DNA of 14,732 bases from Isohypsibius dastychi (GCA_034696485.1 JAQIWT010000826.1:1-14732); one strand, 5' to 3'; shown: positions 1 to 9,562, counted from the stretch's first letter. Translations and numbers: made by a program. The notes: generated by a model from the letters alone, not told the origin.

Positions 1-862
1 AGCTGTTCTTCCGTAACTGCTGGTGCGAGATTCCCCATGTACAAATTGGTACTTCCGGCTTCACCACTCAAGTCGTACGTCCCGTCGAAAACTCGATAGT
101 CGTCATCAACATAGGCCGAGGATGACGGCGGAAGAGTGGCTGTAACACCAAGCTTCGTTTCTATTTTCGATATTTGCTCCTTCAACTTTTTCCTCTCTTC
201 GCGTTCTTCTTGGATTTGTTTCAATTCTTCCTTGAATATTTCCAGATTGCTTTTCTTTTTCTCTTTTTCTTTCTTCAGAAGCGGAGGCTTGGATGGCGCC
301 ACAACCGGAGCAGAAACAGGTGGAGGAGCTGCTTCGAATCGGGATACTTTCGCTGGTTTTGCGGGAGCTTGAACGTTTGGCTTATGAACGTACATCCGTT
401 CTGTCGGGTCCCCTTCTGTGAAACAACAAAATATATAGCTAGCTTCCAAGGGATTATGCCACACTACGCATAATTTCCCTGTCACAAATATGGTATCGAG
501 ATACGGAGCCATACAGACTGCGAGCACATCCGCCGAATTTAGATTTCCGAATTGCTTATCGTAAACGAAACATTCGGCCCGAAACACGTACCATGACTTT
601 CCTCGCCAGTTCCGGGCTTGACGACTCCACCTCGAACGAAAGCAGTAAATTTCTTCGCAGGGGATTCAGTTTCTTCGAAGGCTTGGAGAAAATCAGAGAA
701 AACCTCGGCGGAACGTTTCAAATCATCCTGAAAAACCGGAACATGTTCATAAAAAACGGATTTTTTCCTACCCCACAGACACAAACAGGACAGCAATAGA
801 AATACCTTCTTCTTCAAATCCTCCAGCTCCTTTTTAGACAAAGGACGTTTTTGGCTCGACAT
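1..862 (-). CDS. U2SURP: U2 snRNP-associated SURP protein (SR140-like), 5' part
   Basis: Partial gene on the minus strand that runs off the left edge. Three exons are visible: 862-806, 727-592 and 415 to beyond 1, joined in phase 0 and then phase 1 with GT-AG introns. The first exon gives MSSQKRPLSKKELEDLKKK. The second contains 'DFLQAFEETES' and 'FVRGGVVKPG'. The third contains the charged stretch 'KEKEKKKSNLEIFKEELKQ' followed by 'QEEREERKKLK', and then 'STNLYMGNLAP', which is the RNP2 start of an RRM. This order (SKKE...LKKK, a FVRGGVV block, a Lys/Glu helix, then the RRM) is characteristic of SR140/U2SURP, a nuclear U2 snRNP-associated splicing factor. The SURP and CID domains would lie outside the window. 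The vertebrate protein has additional N-terminal sequence before the SKKE motif. Here the only visible start is directly before it, so either the N-terminus is shorter or a further 5' exon was missed. The family call is by recognition, without an alignment search. Confidence 0.88.
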
Positions 863-1694
863 CTTCCAGCACTTTCAGCTGTCGACTGGTGGTTGAAATC
901 TTTGACCAAAATATACAGGACCACGATTCGTCACTGCACTTTTCTACACATCCAGTATTGATCGCAGTGCACAATGAAAAGGTAGAAAATGAATTTCACA
1001 TCAGACGAAGTCACGAAATCGCAAGAAAAGGAGCTGATGAACAAACAGAAAACAGCTCTCAAATTAAAATTTCAAGCACACCAGCCATGCCATCCATCCA
1101 GGATGTTTAGATGTGCGCTGTTTGTTTGACGTGAGCGATCAATTCAATCAAACGTACATTTATTGATCCGCTCTGCCACCGTTCTGAGCCTCGCCGTCCA
1201 GCAATGCACTAGTGACCGTTTCTCTGACCTCTGGACACGACCATTTAAGGCCTGTACGTACGTACGGAATTGAAAAATGTTTGCACCACAGGCGAAAAAA
1301 CACACCTCCGCGTCCTGAAATTGGTCAGGGGGCGCAGAATACACAAACGTCATCAACACGTACTCAACCGGTGTTCTTCATATGAAGATTTCACGTGTTC
1401 GAAAGTATTCATTGAAGAGCTCCGTGGTGCCTGACGCGCGTTTGCACATGCGGACAGTAACCATGGGACTTGTGTGAGGGTGTTGTGCATGTGCGGATGG
1501 TTCCTGGATGTGACAATACCTATTGACAATTCAGCTCACCAATATTTCAGAAATCCAGTGGTATTTCGACAATGACGTAATATAATCTGATTTGTGAAGA
1601 GTTCGCGTCATGTTTACCAAAATAACGAGGCGTAATTGCCTCCGGATTCTGTTGATAAAAATCTAGCATGCATCTAGCCTACGTTGAACTTTAA
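863..1694. other. Intergenic spacer, divergent between U2SURP and GPCR 1
   Basis: This stretch separates the 5' ends of a minus-strand gene (U2SURP) and a plus-strand GPCR, so it should hold both upstream regions. Short open frames occur at 889-1110 (+) and 1144-1359 (-), but neither shows a recognisable domain, signal peptide or convincing splice context. No tRNA, repeat array or mobile element is recognised. The right part, from about 1695, belongs to the duplicated GPCR unit and is listed separately. Confidence 0.5.
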
Positions 1695-1821
1695 GATCTT
1701 TGTAAAAGACCCACGACTGCCCACCATAATTACCCGTCTCCATTTCTGTCTTTTTGCACAACCTTATTATTACGTCAGCCTTTTTAAACACAGTATAGAA
1801 AGCATCTTGTGACTGCGTTAT

Positions 1822-1829
1822 TATAAATA
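1822..1829 (+). promoter_or_regulatory. TATA-like box upstream of GPCR 1
   Basis: TATAAATA lies 76 bases before the chosen ATG, inside an AT-rich stretch. The spacing would allow a short 5' UTR of about 45-50 bases. The motif is not conserved in the second GPCR copy, where the corresponding area reads gatatactgtatatc. It could therefore be chance in AT-rich DNA, or it could mark a difference in promoter strength between the paralogues. Confidence 0.35.
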
Positions 1830-1904
1830 TAAATATTTCTAACGAGGGATTTGCATATAACCATTTAAGGACATTTATTACATTCAGGTATTTGAGTACT
1901 CAAT

Positions 1905-2982
1905 ATGCTCGCAAATAATACCAACAATACCAGGTCTGCGCCTTTGTGGTTGGTTCTTGAACTATCAAGAATTGAAGTATGGTTCGCCACTTCGACGACC
2001 ATCGGCGTGTTGTGCGCCATCTTGTTCATGTTGCTGTCCTTTTCTCTAATCGCCCAACGTAAACTAAAGCGAGAAGTCAGCTTCTTAATTCTTCATCTGA
2101 TCGGGATAGATGTGGTTGAGTCCGCAGTCGTGGTCCCACTCATCAACATCGTGACCTTTCGCAGTGCGCTCCAGCTACCGTCCGACAGCAGTTTTTGTGG
2201 TTTCATCTATTTCTCGTCAAATCTGTTGCAGTCTGTCGGTAATTGGACAACCGTCTTTTTGGCCATCAACCGCTACCTTGCAATGTGGAATCCTCATGCA
2301 TACCGTCAGTGGACGACAAAAAAGGTTCTTGCACTAAGCATTGCCGTTAGTTGGATTATCGGTTTGGGGCTGACACTCCCGCCGTATGTCGATGGAAGAT
2401 TCGGGATCAGTGGTGGCAACTGCGGACATGTCCGTTATAACGCAAAAGAGTTCCTTGTCAGAGTGGCCATTGGCTATTATCTTCCTATCGCGCTAGTTGG
2501 GGTTGCATACTCAGCATTGTTTCTACGAATGAAGATCAGTGAAGCAAGATTGATGGGTGTCAACAGCGCAGCAGAGAAGACTCGTCGAAAGAGAATCATT
2601 TTATCGAAGGCTTTATTCCTGTCATTCATCTGGTTTGCAATCTGCTATTTGACTGCACCGCTCTATTCCAACTTCAATACGCGTGGCGCAAAAAGTGACC
2701 CCATGATCGGACTGTGGCTTCGCACGGTGATGCTCTGTGGATATGCTGGAAACCCGGTGAACTGAAAGTTCTTTTTGAGCGAGTTTACCAATCTGAATTA
2801 TTTCTGAATGGTTTTAGGTTATATTCTTCGTTGTGAGTCGAGACTTCCGAGAAGGAATTCAAAGTGTTTTCAAATGTCTCGAAAAGGCGAAACGAGTAGG
2901 AGCGAGTTCCGTTGGATCTCCTGACTCTAACTGCCACGAACTCAAAAGCATCACACGAAATACTGTTCAAACGATCAGCTAG
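1905..2982 (+). CDS. Rhodopsin-like G protein-coupled receptor, paralogue 1
   Basis: Two exons, 1905-2756 and 2818-2982, are joined in phase 0 across a 61-base GT-AG intron to give 338 aa. The splice restores TM7 and helix 8: 'GYAGNPV' continues into 'IFFVVSRDFREGIQSVF'. Without splicing the frame stops just after NPVN. The N-terminus has NNT glycosylation sequons. Family A landmarks are the TM2 Asp in 'LIGIDVVES', a Cys at the TM3 start (SSFCGF), TM3-end 'AINRYLA', a TM4 Trp ('SIAVSWIIG'), an extracellular-loop-2 Cys (GGNCGH), a TM5 Pro ('YYLPIALVG') and basic residues before TM6. Departures are NRY instead of DRY, NPxxF instead of NPxxY, and no Trp in the TM6 CWxP position ('CYLTAP'). The ligand is unknown and I cannot assign a subfamily. 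The product should be a plasma-membrane receptor signalling through G proteins. Confidence 0.88.
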
Positions 2983-3270
2983 ACTATTCGCTTAACTAAA
3001 CAAGTTGAGGCACTATACAACATTGAGGCTTCTACTGTTTGTTGCTCGTTCTGCTTTGTTTCCCGGTGAGGATCCTTCCTTGGTTCAGATATCTGGTTTC
3101 CACAAAAAACTGCAATTTTACTGGCAAGCTACGGCTACAAAAACGAACAAAAAAACAAAAAATGACAATAATGTGACAGTGATTCCTGATGAAGATGATG
3201 GTAGCTTGTCATCGTGACCTTTTGAGTGCAGTTTATACTTGGAATTGAGCACCATGTACTATTATTATTG

Positions 3271-3304
3271 TCCTGTCGAGTGTTTGCTCGCCAGCGTCTT
3301 TTGC
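3271..3304 (-). pseudogene. Possible relic of the IGFBP-like gene's 3' coding end
   Basis: The distal end of duplication unit A ('gtcgagtgtttgctcgccag' region) aligns with 5669-5702, which is the last coding stretch of the minus-strand IGFBP-like gene. If the ancestral order was GPCR then IGFBP-like gene, the duplication would have copied only the final codons of the latter and left this fragment. It is about 34 bases and too short to be functional. The alternative is that the IGFBP-like gene acquired its tail by recruiting duplicated flank. Confidence 0.35.
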
Positions 3305-3594
3305 ACGCCTGCGTCTAACAAAACTTGCAACAATGCATGCGTAAATTTCGAAAATGCTGAAAAAATCGTCTGAAAAGACGTGTGGCTCTCCTTTATTTTG
3401 CAATCGATGAATCCCTGAGAATTATTTTCTGAGTCTGATGAGCTACTCTGAGGTTCGCCATTCTGTTTCCCAAATTCTTATGACACACACTTGTCACAAG
3501 CAGAATGTGACGAAACTCTGTTATAGTTATAAACTCAGATAAACTCTCATCATGTATGTAACAAATTCACAGCCTCTGGATTTGTCCCCCTCCT

Positions 3595-3611
3595 GGGGGG
3601 GGGGGGCGGGG
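3595..3611 (+). repeat. Poly-G tract 1
   Basis: Twelve consecutive G, one C, then four G, preceded by ccccctcct. The flanking C-run and the G-run could pair as a short hairpin, and the G-run could form a quadruplex. Homopolymer length is prone to sequencing and assembly error. Confidence 0.75.
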
Positions 3612-3780
3612 TAGCCGTACAAAACCCTCAACGATACGCTAGCCGGTTAATTGCGCCCTTAAAAACCGGAATTTTTCGGGTCACCGGCCAAACTTTAAGT
3701 GTGTATTTGTCAGAAGAGATTTTTTTTCAATTATATATAGTTCTTTCTACATCCATTCTGATATTCAGTTTCGACTTTAA

Positions 3781-3794
3781 GGGGGGGGGGGGGG
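3781..3794 (+). repeat. Poly-G tract 2
   Basis: Fourteen consecutive G about 185 bases after the first tract and in the same orientation, in otherwise AT-rich spacer DNA between the GPCR copies. The function is unknown, and the exact length may be unreliable. Confidence 0.75.
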
Positions 3795-4279
3795 CAGTAT
3801 GCCCACCAAAGAGTGGTCACAGAGAAATACCGGGCTAGTGAGCATATGTACTAGGAATACTCTGATACGAATACTTATAGGTTATTGGTTTTGTACCATT
3901 CCATCCTTGGGTTCACGCCACAAGGCCGAACACACGGCCACATCAGTGTTACAGTATCAGATAATAAGAAGGTTATGAATTCCAGTGAATCCAAACAGTA
4001 TTCAAGAACTCAGATAACGTCTTCTAATTTCTAATGAGTCTGTGGTATGAAGGCCTCCGGATGAATCCGTAAATGGAATTCCAATCGATGCTGCATTTTC
4101 AGCCATGAGGTATTCCCCGTAACACACCCACAACTGCCTTTCATTATTACACGTCTCCATTTCAAGAAGCGTCTTGTGACTGTTCTTGGAAGATATACTG
4201 TATATCAACAAAGAGGTGCTTGCACATTACCATCTAAAAAACTCGTCACATTCCAGTTCTACATTCACGAGGACAAAAA

Positions 4280-5363
4280 ATGATCGCAAACAACACCAGG
4301 ATTAATGGTACCAGTTCTGCGCTTCCGTGGCTAGTTCTTGAGCCATCAAGAATAGAAGTATGGTTCGCTACTTCAGCATCAGTATCCGTGTTATGCGCCA
4401 TCTTGTTCCTGCTACTGACATTTTCTCTAATCGCCCAGCGGAAGCTAAAACGAGAAGTCAGCTTTTTGATTCTTCATCTGATTGGGATAGATATGGTCGA
4501 ATCCGCCGTCGTTTTTCCACTCATCAACACCGTGACCTTTCGAAGTGCTCAGCAGTTGCCGTCCGAAACCATCAATTGTGGTTTCATCTATTTCTTATCC
4601 AACCTGTTGCAGTCTGTCGGTAACTGGACAACCGTCTTTTTGGCCATCAATCGCTACCTTGCAATCTGGAATCCTCATGCATACCGTCAGTGGACGACAA
4701 AAAAGGTTCTTGCATTAAGCATTGCCGTTAGTTGGATTATCGGTTTGGGGCTGACGCTCCCTCCATATGTTGATGGAAGATTTGGGCTTAATGCTGGCAA
4801 CTGCGGACATGTCCGTTATAACGCAAAAGAGTTCCTTGTCAGAGTGGCCATTGGCTACTACTTTCCTATCGCGCTGGTTGGGGTTGCATACTCGGCATTG
4901 TTTCTAGGAATGAAAGTTAGCCGAGCAGCGTCGGTGGGTGTCAGTAGCGTAGCGGACAAAAATCGTCAGAAGAGAACAATTTTATCGAAGGCTTTATTCC
5001 TTTCATTTATCTGGTTTGCAATCTGCTATTTATCTGCACCGCTATATTCCAACTTCAACTCGCGAGGCGCAAAAAGTGACCCCATGATCGGACTGTGGCT
5101 TCGCACGGTGATGCTCTGTGGATATGCTGGAAACCCGGTTAGCTGTCAGCGTGTGTCACTCAACTTACCACATTTATTCTATCTTCGAACGGTTGCAGGT
5201 TATATTCTTCGTTGTAAGTCGAGACTTCCGCGGAGGAATTCGGAGTGTTTTTAAACGTTTCGGAACGGTCAAACCAGGAAAAGCAAGTTCTGCTGGATCT
5301 CCTGATTCTAACCGCCATGAACTCAAAAGCGTCACACGAACTGCTGTCAGAACAGTCAGCTAG
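4280..5363 (+). CDS. Rhodopsin-like G protein-coupled receptor, paralogue 2
   Basis: Two exons, 4280-5137 and 5199-5363, are joined in phase 0 across a 61-base GT-AG intron to give 340 aa. The architecture matches the copy at 1905-2982: an N-terminus with two N-glycosylation sequons (NNT and NGT), TM2 'LIGIDMVES', the TM3 Cys (INCGF), 'AINRYLA', a TM4 Trp, an ECL2 Cys (AGNCGH), and 'GNPV' spliced to 'IFFVVSRDFRGGIRSVF'. It shares the same unusual NRY and NPxxF motifs and the missing TM6 Trp. Differences cluster in the N-terminus, the third intracellular loop (MKVSRAASVGVSSVADKN here) and the C-terminal tail, the parts that usually set ligand access and coupling or regulation. An AATAAA lies 17 bases after the stop. 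Without splicing the frame runs on to 5254 with a nonsense tail. The ligand is unknown. Confidence 0.88.
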
Positions 5364-5379
5364 ACTTTTCGCTTTACTG

Positions 5380-5385
5380 AATAAA
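5380..5385 (+). terminator. Polyadenylation signal of GPCR 2
   Basis: AATAAA lies 17 bases downstream of the stop codon of the second GPCR. The corresponding position in the first copy reads actaaac and has no canonical hexamer, so 3'-end processing may differ between the paralogues. The following 5' end of the convergent IGFBP-like gene's tail leaves only about 270 bases for both 3' UTRs. Confidence 0.55.
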
Positions 5386-5658
5386 TTGATGCACTCTACT
5401 CTGTATTTCTTTTTAAGCTTTTACTGTTGTTGCTTCTTGCTTTGTTTTGCGCTGAGGGTAACTCGATATTAGTTCAGTTTTCTAGCTTTCACAGAAGACC
5501 CGATTTTACTGGCAAGACGGTTACTATTCCGGCTACAAAAAAGAACAAAAAACAAGCACAAAATGACAATAACATGGCAGTGATTTCTGATGAAAGTGAT
5601 AGGAACATGTCACCGTGACCTTTTTGAGAGTAATTATATTTAGAAATTGAGCACCATG

Positions 5659-6905
5659 TTACAATTCACCGTGTCGGGTGTTTGCCTGCCAGCGTCTTTC
5701 GCGTCGAGCTCGGCTTTGTCCTTGAAGATTACGGTTATGTCTCGATTCACGAGGAAAAGGCACGAGCCCTTCTGCGGGAATCTGTTCACCCTTCCCATAA
5801 ACCTTAACGGTGGCATGGATGTCTTTTTGTCCAAGCTCGTTTTTAGCGATGCAACGATAGCTGCCCTGGTCGCGCTTCTTGGCGTTCTGGATCAACAACC
5901 AACTAGTCATTTCGAACTTTTCTGGACCACCTCGTAACTGCACGGAAAAGTGCTCAAAATCGCCTGAAAAAAGGAAACCTCATTCTGACGCCATTTTTGA
6001 TTAAAAAACCAAGCTCTTACTGGGAAGCACGGTTTCGACATGTTCATTATCAACAAATGTCCATAAGATAGCAGGAACTGGGTTTCCCATCGCCTCGCAG
6101 GCCAATGAAGTGTTTTCGCCCTCGTAAATGTGGGCATCATCAGGAGCGGTTGCAATCCATGGAACTAGAAACACAAGAGCTCAAACCATCTGTGCAAAAC
6201 TGTCGCTGTTGGTTGATGACTCACATCCTTTGCATGGACCTTCACGTTCGACAGTTATAGTCTCGTCGCTCTCACTGGCATCTTCCATCAACTGGCACAG
6301 ATTCTCATATGTTTCCCCGTTCGAACCGCATAACATCTTCTGCTCTGTGCAAATGCAGACCTGGAACAAACAGAATTGGTTCTCCAGAGATTTCTTGTGG
6401 CTTATTCGGCGCCTCATGCAGTAAAAAAGTTTCATTGCAAAAAAATCTGCTGGAATAAATAATTATAAATACCGCTGACAAAAAATAAATCAGACTGAAA
6501 AATATTATGCAAGATTATTTCAGCCATTCTGAGTTTTTTTCGATGTTTGAAAATTATAATTTTCTGGCAAGTTTAGATGTGAAATTACAAAAAACAAAGT
6601 AGTAGATTCTGAGGGCTTACGGATTCTTTCTCGTTCAAGTCTGATCGTCCCCGGCACTGCAAGTTGTCGCCACAAGGTCCGTACTGGGGTAATCCGTTAT
6701 TGCCATCGCGATCACATCGATCACCTTCCAGATTTCCACAAACCATGCAACATCCACAGCTATCAGTAACAAGTCCAGCCAGACATTTCTGCGGCTCCGG
6801 AGGACACGATTCTTTGTCACAAACTGGACAATCCAGCGCATACACTCTCATGCTCAACTGCCACATGGCAAGGACAAAGGCCAGGAGGATGACCCGGTTG
6901 GCCAT
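5659..6905 (-). CDS. Secreted IGFBP-Kazal-Ig protein, IGFBP7 family
   Basis: Four exons, 6905-6621, 6360-6225, 6164-6021 and 5963-5659, are joined in phases 0, 1 and 1 to give 289 aa. Residues 1-23 are a signal peptide (cleavage after 'RVYA'). The IGFBP N-terminal domain follows (residues about 25-98), Cys-rich with the diagnostic 'SCGCCMVC' and a late 'YGPCGDNLQC'. A Kazal-type module comes next ('CGSNGETYENLC'), then one Ig domain with 'SLACEAMGNPVPAILW' and 'DQGSYRCIAKNELGQ'. The stretch 'LRGGPEKFEMTSWLL' closely resembles the equivalent part of vertebrate IGFBP7. Family members are secreted and bind growth factors or matrix; the partner here is unknown. The tail after the Ig domain is about 49 aa, longer than in IGFBP7, and contains a basic cluster 'RARRERR' that could be a furin-type site. 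A second frame is also open across this tail, so a frameshift or a missed splice there is possible. Confidence 0.88.
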
Positions 6906-7308
6906 TTTGCGATTGTGAACTAGTGACGAAATGTGATGATGTGGAAGTTTGGTGAATAATTGAAAGTGTATTCAAGTCGCGACGCCCAGGTTCAACTTCT
7001 GCTCGGAATAACCAAATTCACTTCTCTCAAGTCAGAGGGAGAGAGGCAAGATGGTGTGGAGTTCACATTCAAAATCTAGAGCATATGTAAGATTCTGCTC
7101 TGTCTGCATAGCTGGACTAGAGGAAAGGCCGGCCATGTTATTTATAGAAGAAATGAGCCACGACCAAGGCAAACAGAGGAGATGTCTAATCCGTCGCTAA
7201 CTTTCATCACAGACTGGAATCACTGACAAGAACGGAACAATATAACCCAGCATACAAGTTAAAATCACAAAGAAGAACAGCCAAAGTTTACTCGAGGGTC
7301 GAGTTTTT
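6906..7308. other. Intergenic region and probable 5' UTR of the IGFBP-like gene
   Basis: This separates the stop of the Ig receptor from the start of the IGFBP-like gene, both on the minus strand. It holds a TATA-like box, listed separately, which would imply a 5' UTR of about 200 bases. I see no other gene, and no canonical AATAAA on the minus strand for the Ig receptor. Confidence 0.45.
7139..7146 (-). promoter_or_regulatory. TATA box for the IGFBP-like gene
   Basis: TATAAATA on the minus strand, in the sequence ttctataaataacatgg, about 234 bases upstream of the IGFBP-like ATG. Initiation 25-30 bases downstream would start transcription near 7110-7117. Position and orientation fit, but the motif alone is weak evidence. 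Confidence 0.45.
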
Positions 7309-9562
7309 TCAACATGAGGGCTCGTGAGGTTTTTTCAAAAAAATTGTAAATGAAGAAGTCGGCGTTTCCAATATGAAACGCTTGCTGTTGTTTCTTCGGC
7401 GAATGAAGAAACAGATGACAACACAAGCTAGTCCAATTGGGAGGAGTGTTCCAACAAGCCACCAGACCCACGTTTTCTGATCTTCACCCTTCAGTGCTGC
7501 GATGTTGCCTTTGTCCCACTGATCATCCGACGAGCTATTCCTCTCACTCGCCACGTAAAATTCGAGTGAAGCTTTTCCATAGGGATTGAAAGCGCAACAA
7601 AACACACTGTGGTATTCTGCTTTTTCCAATCCATCCGTGATTTTCCTGAATTCTTCTAATGACAGTTTTGAATTGTTGTACGAGAGCTCTTCCAGCTGAG
7701 TCTGTTGATCAAAGTCAGTGCAAGATTGACTCGAATTCGTCCAGAAAACGGCAGCTCTCGGGTTTGCAGTCGGTTCACACTTTGGGCCGGCATCTCCATG
7801 AAGGTCATCCACGACATGGACACAGGATTGAGGTTTGGAGAAGTAGGGTGCATCTGCAGATTAACTCATGGACACATGGACATCCTATGACCAATTTGGA
7901 AGCTCACGCAAGACTTCCACCTCGATGGTCATGCTGTGACTCTTCTGCTGACCGCCACTGAGCGGTATTTCAAACGAGCAACTGTAGTTTCCTCCGTCGG
8001 TGATTTTGACGTTGTCAATCACGAGGTCACGCTCACCCCGCGTTTTCCAACCTGAATGAATTGGTAAAAGTCGGCTGGTCTTGTAGATATATATACACAG
8101 AACGTTTACCCTGATATTCCATAGGTATGTAGTGGAAGAACCAGCGGACTGGTTCGACTGTTCGTGTCCGTCCACACGGGATTCTGATGTCCGTTCCAGC
8201 TACTGCAGTGATTTTGTGGTATTTCTCTTCCAGGTGCTCGACTGACAAGCGAAGGTTCAAGAAAGAATTTATGAACAGTTCTCTCAAGGTGCCAGATTAC
8301 CTGGAATGACTTGGTGGATCTGATATGCTGATCCCAGCTGGTTCCGTGCGCAGCAGACTACTTCTGTTGACTCTCTGACGTCAGAATAATTCCTCTTTAT
8401 AACCGGGACAGCGGTTGTCAAATTTGCCGCAACCACAGTGTCTTCCTGAAACTGGCTACAGAGGCTTCCATTAACGGCCCAGTAAAGTTGTGCACGTGGA
8501 TTTGCATGGGCAGAGCAATTCAGAAGCACATCGTCTATTCCATCATCGAGGTAGTAGTCCACAGGTTTGTCAAAGAACGGCTGGTCTAGGTCAAAACAGA
8601 CAATTAATTTATCGGATACTATGTTTGTTGCTGTTTCTGGACCACTTGCCGCATTACATACAATGTACGTCCAAAATCGTCGATCTAGCTTTGTGGAACG
8701 TTTCAAACGAGTCAGTTTGAGTAGCAAGGCAAGTGTAGTTCCCCGAATCTAAGTGAGTGACTGATCTGATAACAAGATTCTCGCGTGTGATTCGGTAACT
8801 TTCGTCTGTGCGAGTTGTATTGTATAGAGTTATTGACTGACTGAGTGACCCAATTCTCTCACCATCCAGCGACAGAACTACTCCATCCCGCAACCACTGA
8901 ACCGAGACTGCATCACCGGATATTCCACATGGGACAATCAGCTCCAGACCCGTTGTTGAATTCAGGAACTTGACTTTTGGATTGTCCGAGGACATCGGCT
9001 CTACAACGCAGAATCAGTGGGTTGCTGGTAGATGGTATTTGCATCTACTCACCAAGCATCTTCACACTGGTTTCGGCTTGAAGAATGTTGGAACCCGACT
9101 TGACTCGGCATACGTACGTTCCCTCGTTGATTATTCCAGCCGAAAATATCAGCAGATTGTTCCACTTGACGTCGCCGGCGACATGCATGAACCTCCTAGA
9201 ACAAGCCATGACTGAACTTGCGCTGACATCTCTGCGAAATACTTGGTACCTTACACATTTTGTGAAGCAAAGGTGTCGCTGGTTTCACCGTTTATTAGCC
9301 AGGACATGTTGGAAATGTAACCGTCCGTGATGTCTTGACCATCCCCGTCCAGCACACGACATTTGAGCTTGAACAAGTCGAATCCACCCTGTTCAGAGAC
9401 CACTTTTGTGATGTTGCCACTTGGGACAATGTCAACCGTGAGCAAATCATGACTGGAAACCAAATGAATGGAAATAAAAAAGAAAATGGCGTTTTTTAGG
9501 ATGAATGACACTCCCTTGCTTTCAGCAATTTTTACAAATGGCAAACCCTGGAGGAGGAGCAT
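7309..9562 (-). CDS. Single-pass membrane receptor with five Ig-like domains
   Basis: Seven exons, 9562-9255, 9195-9053, 9000-8662, 8585-8301, 8241-8110, 8051-7908 and 7853-7309, give about 631 aa. Intron phases are 2, 1, 1, 1, 1, 1. A hydrophobic segment ('AIFFFISIHLVSS') acts as signal peptide. Five Ig domains follow, with Cys pairs at LKCRV/YVCRV, IVPCG/YTCLA, LNCSA/VVCCA, IPCGR/YSCSF and PKCEP/VFCCA. Typical inter-domain linkers are rebuilt by splicing, for example 'ILDVHYQPFFDKP' and 'VLHAPYFSKP'. At least ten N-glycosylation sequons are present. One transmembrane helix ('LVGTLLPIGLACVVICFF') precedes a short cytoplasmic tail of about 30 aa starting RRRNN, with no kinase or recognised signalling motif. 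The protein looks like an adhesion or recognition molecule of the Ig superfamily; the ligand and precise family are unknown. The 5' end is uncertain: the start could be ATG 9562 or 9658, or an upstream exon could join at the strong acceptor just before 9452. Confidence 0.8.

Larger units (their letters stand above)
1695..3304 (+). repeat. Tandem duplication unit A (GPCR 1 plus flanks)
   Basis: This segment is paralogous to 4119-5702. Similarity begins upstream of the gene: 'gacccacgactgcc' here against 'cacccacaactgcc' there, both followed by 'cgtctccatttc'. Unit A then carries about 50 extra bases (roughly 1751-1796) before 'tcttgtgactg'. Similarity continues through both GPCR exons and into the 3' flank, where 'aaaatgacaataa', 'tgaccttt' and 'gaattgagcaccatgta' recur. 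It ends near 'gccagcgtctttt'. Boundaries are by eye and good to perhaps 20 bases. The two units are offset by about 2.4 kb in the same orientation. Confidence 0.8.
3305..4118. other. Spacer between the two GPCR duplication units
   Basis: About 0.8 kb with no counterpart elsewhere in the window and no supportable gene. It holds two long guanine runs (see the separate entries) and a small hairpin 'cgtctgaaaagacg' near 3368-3382. A simple head-to-tail tandem duplication would leave the two units adjacent, so this segment is either a later insertion or remaining single-copy DNA. I looked for terminal inverted repeats and a target-site duplication by eye and did not find a convincing pair. Confidence 0.45.
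4119..5702 (+). repeat. Tandem duplication unit B (GPCR 2 plus flanks)
   Basis: Second copy of the unit described at 1695-3304. The coding exons are strongly conserved, including a run of nearly 70 identical bases at the end of exon 1 (from 'aaaaagtgacc' to 'aacccggt'). The intron has kept its length of 61 bases but is largely diverged. The right end overlaps the last coding bases of the minus-strand IGFBP-like gene, which ends at 5659. Confidence 0.8.

Noticed and set aside
889-1110. Short plus-strand frame of 73 codons near the U2SURP start
   Set aside because: No domain, signal peptide or splice support, and it lies where divergent promoter sequence is expected.
1144-1359. Minus-strand frame of 71 codons with several Cys
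   Set aside because: No recognisable family, no adjoining exon with matching phase, and composition no different from background.
3590-3810. Transposon ends marked by the poly-G tracts
   Set aside because: The tracts are in direct, not inverted, orientation, and I found no target-site duplication or transposase remnant, so a mobile element is left only as a question in the findings.
4002-4211. Minus-strand frame overlapping the upstream flank of GPCR 2
   Set aside because: It overlaps the duplicated promoter region, has no counterpart frame maintained in unit A and shows no recognisable motif.
6985-7005. Possible tRNA B-box-like sequence (ggttcaacttc)
   Set aside because: No A box, acceptor stem or cloverleaf could be drawn around it.
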